DNA of 14,833 nt from DATKZB01 sp035528235. Lineage in GTDB: Bacteria > Planctomycetota > Phycisphaerae > FEN-1346. The DNA lies in assembly GCA_035528235.1 (NCBI GenBank), contig DATKZB010000397.1:1-14833 (forward strand), written 5' to 3'. Made by a program: the position numbers and the translations under genes. Of this stretch, positions 11,806 to 14,833 are shown in pieces (position 1 is the stretch's first letter; each line of letters opens with the position of its first letter). The notes under the pieces are model-generated. The model saw only the letters and a program-made list of their open reading frames with translations, was not told the origin of the DNA and ran no database searches.

Positions 11806-12441
11806 CTACTTCCCGTCCACCAGCCCCTTCGCCAGGTCGACGGCGCTGCCGGCATCGGCCGCGTAGCCGTCGGCGCCAATCTCGTCGGCATAGGCCTGGG
11901 TGACGGGGGCGCCGCCGATGATGACCTTGACGCCCTTGAGTCCGTCCTTGCGCATGGCCAGGACCACCTCTTTCATGTTGGGCATGGTGGTGGTCAGTAG
12001 GGCCGAGAGGGCGATGATCTGGGCCTGCTCGTCTTTGGCGGCGTCGACGAACTTCTGGGGGTCGACGTCGACGCCCAGGTCGATGACCTTGAACCCGCCG
12101 CCCTTGAGCATCATGGCCACGAGGTTCTTGCCGATGTCGTGCAGGTCTTGCTTGACCGTGCCGACGACGACCTTGCCGCGCGGCTCGACGCCGGTCTCGA
12201 CGAGTTTCGGCTCGAGCACCTCCATGGCGCCCGCCATGGCGCGGGCGGCGATGAGGACTTCGGGTATGAAGACCTCGTTCTTCTTGAACTTCTCGCCGAT
12301 CGAACTCATGGCGGCAATCAGACCGTCGTTGAGGATCTGCTCCGGCTTCAGACCCTCGGCGAGCACGTCTTTGACGGCCTGGACGGCCGCATCGCGATCG
12401 CCGCGTTCCACCGCTTGTGCCATTGCTTTGAGGTCTGCCAT
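11806..12441 (-). CDS. corrinoid (B12-binding) methyltransferase protein
   Basis: This 211-aa protein matches the corrinoid shuttle proteins of methylamine, methanol and similar methyltransferase systems (MtbC/MttC/MtaC type) and the B12 modules of MetH. Residues about 5-85 form the four-helix cap (AVERGDRDAAVQAVKDVLAE, then AAMSSIGEKFKKNEVFIPEVLIAARAM). The Rossmann B12 domain starts near 88 with GKVVVGTVKQDLHDIGKN (89-106). His101 is the expected lower ligand to cobalt, and GGAPVT and GADGYAADA complete the site. It would carry a methyl group between a substrate methyltransferase and a corrinoid:acceptor methyltransferase, yet neither partner is adjacent. ATG at 12441 follows AAGGAG with an 8-base gap. 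No cobalamin riboswitch was seen upstream. Confidence 0.93.
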   Translation of the reverse strand: MADLKAMAQAVERGDRDAAVQAVKDVLAEGLKPEQILNDGLIAAMSSIGEKFKKNEVFIPEVLIAARAMAGAMEVLEPKLVETGVEPRGKVVVGTVKQDLHDIGKNLVAMMLKGGGFKVIDLGVDVDPQKFVDAAKDEQAQIIALSALLTTTMPNMKEVVLAMRKDGLKGVKVIIGGAPVTQAYADEIGADGYAADAGSAVDLAKGLVDGK

Positions 12442-12581
12442 CCGATGGGCTCCTTGGGCTGTCGTACCCTCTCCTGCTCCCGGTCAGAGACTCCCCGCAC
12501 CGGGCCAATACCATATTCCGGCGGCGGCGCCAAGCGTCCTGTGGGACTAATTCCGCAACACCGCTTCCTTACTACATCCCG

Positions 12582-12652
12582 CTTGGCGGCCTTCCCAGGC
12601 CGCCAAGAACACGCGTCAGGACCCCTCGCGGCGGCCTAGGAAGGCCGCCGCG
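12582..12652. repeat. inverted pair of CGGCGGCCT hairpins
   Basis: Hairpin 1 (12582-12607) has a perfect 11-bp stem CTTGGCGGCCT/AGGCCGCCAAG and loop TCCC. Hairpin 2 (12627-12652) has stem CGCGGCGGCCT/AGGCCGCCGCG and loop AGGA, that is, opposite orientation, 19 bases away. Hairpin 2 is exactly the reverse complement of the hairpin at 2692-2717 inside the foldback element. The pair lies between the corrinoid gene's upstream region and the 3' end of the TPR-type gene. Flanking terminal repeats are at best imperfect here. Confidence 0.9.
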
Positions 12653-12672
12653 CGACACGTGGCATTGTAGGA

Positions 12673-13413
12673 CTAACCGACGGGTTTGCTCTCCTTTTTT
12701 TCCTCGGCGTCGGCCGGTGGGGGAACCGGCTTGGCGTCGGGGACCGGCTGGGCGTCGGCCGGTTTGGCGTCGTCACCCTCTTTCGGCTCGGCCTCTGTGG
12801 GCTCTTCGGCATCGGGCGGCTTGGGCTCTTCGAGCGGCTCGTCGGAGAAGACGATGGGCTCGTAGCCGGCCAGGGCCTCGATGTGGGCCCGGGCCTTCTC
12901 GGCGCCGATGGACTGCGGCCACTTCGAAACGACCTCCTGCAGGGCCTCCCTGCCCTTCTTGAGGTCGCCCCGCTGGATGGTGACCAGTGCCAGGCCGACG
13001 CGGGCCAGCGGCGCCAGAGACTCGGACGACTCGGCCACCTGGGTGTAGAGCCGCGACGCCTCGGCCAGCGGGTCGCCCTCGGGCTTGGCGCCGGCGGTCA
13101 CGACGTTGCTCAGAATCCGGTCGGCCAGGAGCAACCGGGCCACGGGCGCCTGGGCCGCGTCGGGGTAATCGTCGAGGAACTGCCTGACGGCCGGCGCGTC
13201 GCCGGTGTTCTGGGCGGCGGCAAAGGTGGCCGTGGCCAGGTCGGCCGTGCTGCCACGCATGGCCGGCAGAATAATGACGGCCAAGAGGACCAGGACCACT
13301 ACCGCCCCGGCCAGGGCAATAATCTGGACGTTAGACTTGACGAACGACACCACATGCCCGATGGCGTCGGCCAGTTCGTTCGTCTGGAGTGCGTGCTTGC
13401 GAGTGCTCTTCAT
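12673..13413 (-). CDS. YfgM/TPR-like single-pass membrane protein
   Basis: This 246-aa protein has an N-terminal cytoplasmic segment (TNELADAIGHVVSFVKSN), one transmembrane helix (residues about 31-50) and a helical, TPR-like exported region. That region covers roughly 55-185 (TADLATATFAAAQNT, then QFLDDYPDAAQAPVARLLLADRIL, then LEVVSKWPQS-type repeats). The tail (190-246) is rich in Pro, Glu, Asp and Lys. The layout is that of YfgM-type proteins, which associate with the Sec translocon and periplasmic chaperones. The match rests on architecture and general pattern, not alignment. It starts at ATG 13413, overlapping the stop of the preceding lipoprotein gene by 4 bases (ATGA), with GAGG 7 bases upstream, so translation is likely coupled. 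It is the last gene of a three-gene operon. Confidence 0.78.
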   Translation of the reverse strand: MKSTRKHALQTNELADAIGHVVSFVKSNVQIIALAGAVVVLVLLAVIILPAMRGSTADLATATFAAAQNTGDAPAVRQFLDDYPDAAQAPVARLLLADRILSNVVTAGAKPEGDPLAEASRLYTQVAESSESLAPLARVGLALVTIQRGDLKKGREALQEVVSKWPQSIGAEKARAHIEALAGYEPIVFSDEPLEEPKPPDAEEPTEAEPKEGDDAKPADAQPVPDAKPVPPPADAEEKKESKPVG

Positions 13414-13913
13414 TTGGCGACCTCAGAGAAGGTGGCTGGCTTCGGATTCGTCGCGGAATGCCCCGTGCCGCGAGGGAGAACCTGGATCAGCACCTTCGTG
13501 CCCCAGTCGTCCCAGACGCTGATGTGGCAGGTGTCGTTGCCCTTCTCGAACAGGAGCCGCTGCCGCCCGGAGACGAAATTCTCTTCCAGCGTGGTCCAGC
13601 CCAGAACGGGCATGTTACGCCGGTAAAAATCCGACACCTGGCGGACCGACACGTTGCCCTCGTAATGGTGTTCCACAAACCGGAACTGGCCCACCGTCCG
13701 GTCACGCGACTGGTCGGACTTGAACTTGAACCCGGCCGGCACGGGCACGTCGGGCAGACGCGGATTGATGGAGGGCGCCGCCGTGGCGGCGGTCTCGCGC
13801 TTCTCGCCGCAACCCAGCGCCAGCACCAGGACCCCCAGAATGGCCAGCCCCGCCAGCACCGGCAGCCCGATCGCAGGGCGGATGAGCCGAGAAATACGCT
13901 GGAATATTCTCAT
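13410..13913 (-). CDS. conserved-looking lipoprotein of unknown function
   Basis: This 167-aa protein has a basic N-terminus, a long hydrophobic segment (residues 14-34) and a possible lipobox ALGC with Cys at 35. The lipobox is not ideal (Ala then Leu before Gly-Cys), so a signal anchor is also possible. The exported part begins with PSINPRLPDVPVPAGFKF and continues with a compact mixed fold (GQFRFVEHHYEGNVSVRQVS, then FYRRNMPVLGWTTLEE, RQRLLFEKGNDTCHISVWDD). I do not recognise a named family. The 'FYRRNMPVLGW' and 'FEKGNDTCHISV' segments look like a compact surface or periplasmic domain. ATG at 13913 overlaps the PHP gene stop by 4 bases and follows GGAGAGG with a 7-base gap. It is coupled to both neighbours. 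Confidence 0.8.
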   Translation of the reverse strand: MRIFQRISRLIRPAIGLPVLAGLAILGVLVLALGCGEKRETAATAAPSINPRLPDVPVPAGFKFKSDQSRDRTVGQFRFVEHHYEGNVSVRQVSDFYRRNMPVLGWTTLEENFVSGRQRLLFEKGNDTCHISVWDDWGTKVLIQVLPRGTGHSATNPKPATFSEVAK

Positions 13914-14575
13914 GTCGCATCCTCTCCTTTGACAGCCCGGGCCACGAGCCCCTCGGCCGCCGCGAAGGCAGCCGCCACGTCCTCCGGACCCAGGCCCGCG
14001 CACGCCAGAACGTACTCGGCATCGGCACGAGACCGCATGTCTTCGGGGGCGTGCGCGTCGGACCCGAAGACCACCCCGGCACCCACCCGCCGGGCCATCC
14101 GGGCCACGTGACCGTTGCCCAGGCAATGCCCCGCGCGGCCGGAGATCTCGAGCAACACGCCGCGCGCGGCCGCCAAGCGGGCGTCGGCCTCCGTAATCAA
14201 ACCCGGGTGGGCCAGGATATCGCACCCGGCCTCGATGGCGGCCCGGTTGGTTCCGGCGATGACCGGCTCCGACGGCGTCTCGCCGTGCACCACGACGATG
14301 CGTGCCCCGAGTTCGCGGCACCGCTCGACGACCCGCCCGATATGGGCCAGCCGGCAATGGGTCACCTCGGCCCCGGCCAGGACCGTCATCGCCATGACGG
14401 GCCCCAGGTCGGCCGCCGCCTGCACGAGCGCCGGCACGACCGTCTCCACGAGGACCGTGTCCACGTGGTCGGCAAAACCCAGCGCCCGGTACCCCAGATG
14501 CTCGGCCCGACGGGCCAGTTCCGTCGGTATCAGGTCGCCGTCGCTGAGCAGCGTATGCGTATGAAGGTCAATCAT
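13910..14575 (-). CDS. PHP-domain metal-dependent phosphoesterase
   Basis: This 221-aa cytoplasmic protein has the PHP (polymerase and histidinol phosphatase) pattern with its trinuclear metal ligands in order. MIDLHTHTLLSDG (His5, His7, Asp12) is followed by GFADHVD (His37), AGAEV (Glu70), VVVHGE (His98), LAHPG (His123) and GSDAHAPED (Asp173, His175). It fits the stand-alone YcdX/histidinol-phosphatase-like subgroup. The substrate could be histidinol phosphate, a nucleotide phosphate or another small phosphoester; no other his gene is nearby. ATG at 14575 has no strong ribosome binding site, but it starts exactly at the conserved N-terminus. A promoter at 14670-14698 fits. It is the first gene of the operon with the lipoprotein and TPR-type genes. 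Confidence 0.87.
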   Translation of the reverse strand: MIDLHTHTLLSDGDLIPTELARRAEHLGYRALGFADHVDTVLVETVVPALVQAAADLGPVMAMTVLAGAEVTHCRLAHIGRVVERCRELGARIVVVHGETPSEPVIAGTNRAAIEAGCDILAHPGLITEADARLAAARGVLLEISGRAGHCLGNGHVARMARRVGAGVVFGSDAHAPEDMRSRADAEYVLACAGLGPEDVAAAFAAAEGLVARAVKGEDAT

Positions 14576-14669
14576 AGGGGCCGCAGTGCCCTGATGCAAG
14601 CGTTCTGGTGCGCCCGGCGTGACCCGAAACCCCACCTGCGGCCCGGGAACCCGCGGACGCCCGGCCAGA

Positions 14670-14698
14670 ACTCTAGCCCCGCCAGGGCCTTGCGTCAA
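14670..14698 (-). promoter_or_regulatory. candidate promoter of the PHP-lipoprotein-TPR operon
   Basis: On the minus strand TTGACG (14693-14698) and TAGAGT (14670-14675) are separated by exactly 17 bases. The -35 matches consensus at five of six positions and the -10 at four. The leader to the PHP start codon would be about 88 bases. Confidence 0.5.
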
Positions 14699-14787
14699 GA
14701 CGATTCGCCGCGCGGAGTGGGAAGCGCCCCAGACATCGTACCCCCCCGGGGCGTCTTCGGATTCTGGGGCCGAGGGCGGAGGGGGCG

Positions 14788-14833
14788 TTGAGGCGGCTGG
14801 TGCGGGAGCTGTGGGCGTCAGGCCGTTGTGGTT
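14788..14833 (+). CDS. possible start of an unrecognised plus-strand gene
   Basis: TTG at 14788-14790 lies 5 bases after GGAGG (14778-14782). It opens a frame without stops to the window end, reading MRRLVRELWASGRCG if initiated there; GTG at 14800 is an in-frame alternative. Fifteen codons are too few to identify a family. An Arg/Leu-rich start with a Cys could fit many proteins. It would be divergent from the PHP operon. An imperfect hairpin (14721-14730 with 14748-14758) lies just upstream. Confidence 0.3.
   Translation, partial: MRRLVRELWASGRCG

Noticed and set aside
12442..12581. Cobalamin riboswitch before the corrinoid-protein gene.
   Set aside because: I saw no B12-box-like sequence or suitable folded leader; the region holds a short leader and then the repeat pair.
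14721..14769. Regulatory hairpin before the right-edge partial frame.
   Set aside because: Two mutually exclusive imperfect pairings are possible and the downstream gene is itself uncertain.

Overview
The window reads as bacterial chromosome of very high GC (my estimate by eye is about two thirds or more; not computed). It is gene-dense with short intergenic gaps and mostly minus-strand genes. Large secreted beta-propeller proteins, several small lipoproteins, a YfgM/TPR-type membrane protein and heavy loading of GC-rich palindromic intergenic repeats fit a planctomycete (Phycisphaerae-like) bacterium. That placement is inference. A corrinoid protein and a rubrerythrin-like di-iron protein suggest an anaerobic or microaerobic lifestyle.

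Layout, left to right. 1-181 (-): start of a J-domain co-chaperone cut by the window edge. 182-390: palindrome cluster. 391-972 (-): HD-domain hydrolase. 1060-1998 (-): tRNA dimethylallyltransferase MiaA. 2005-2253: divergent gap with paired hairpins. 2254-2586 (+): coiled-coil lipoprotein followed by an intrinsic terminator. 2662-2825: foldback element with perfect 19-bp terminal inverted repeats. 2861-5611 (+): 916-aa secreted PQQ-like beta-propeller protein. 5612-5887: repeat-filled gap between convergent genes. 5888-6826 (-): second secreted beta-propeller protein. 6991-7066 (-): tRNA with CAU anticodon. 7119-7940 (-): creatininase-family amidohydrolase. 8087-9097 (-): RmlB. 9218-9460 (-): Ala/Glu-rich mini-lipoprotein. 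9652-10155 (-): ferritin-like di-iron protein. 10483-11550 (-): RluA/RluD-family pseudouridine synthase. 11610-11742: second element with terminal inverted repeats. 11806-12441 (-): corrinoid protein. 12673-14575 (-): a three-gene operon (PHP phosphoesterase, lipoprotein, TPR-type membrane protein) joined by two ATGA overlaps. 14788-14833 (+): possible start of a further gene.

The genes are mostly housekeeping or envelope functions (tRNA and rRNA modification, nucleotide-sugar synthesis, chaperone, exported proteins) and do not form one pathway. The only clear operon is PHP-lipoprotein-TPR.

The unusual content lies between the genes. Almost every gap holds perfect or near-perfect palindromes from at least six families, and several families recur at separate loci. 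Two families form pairs of hairpins in opposite orientation, like the REPINs/BIMEs mobilised by RAYT transposases. Two loci are framed by perfect terminal inverted repeats, like MITEs. Two hairpins, about 4.1 kb apart, carry the same 20-nt insertion at the same point. No transposase, CRISPR array, phage gene or defence system is visible.
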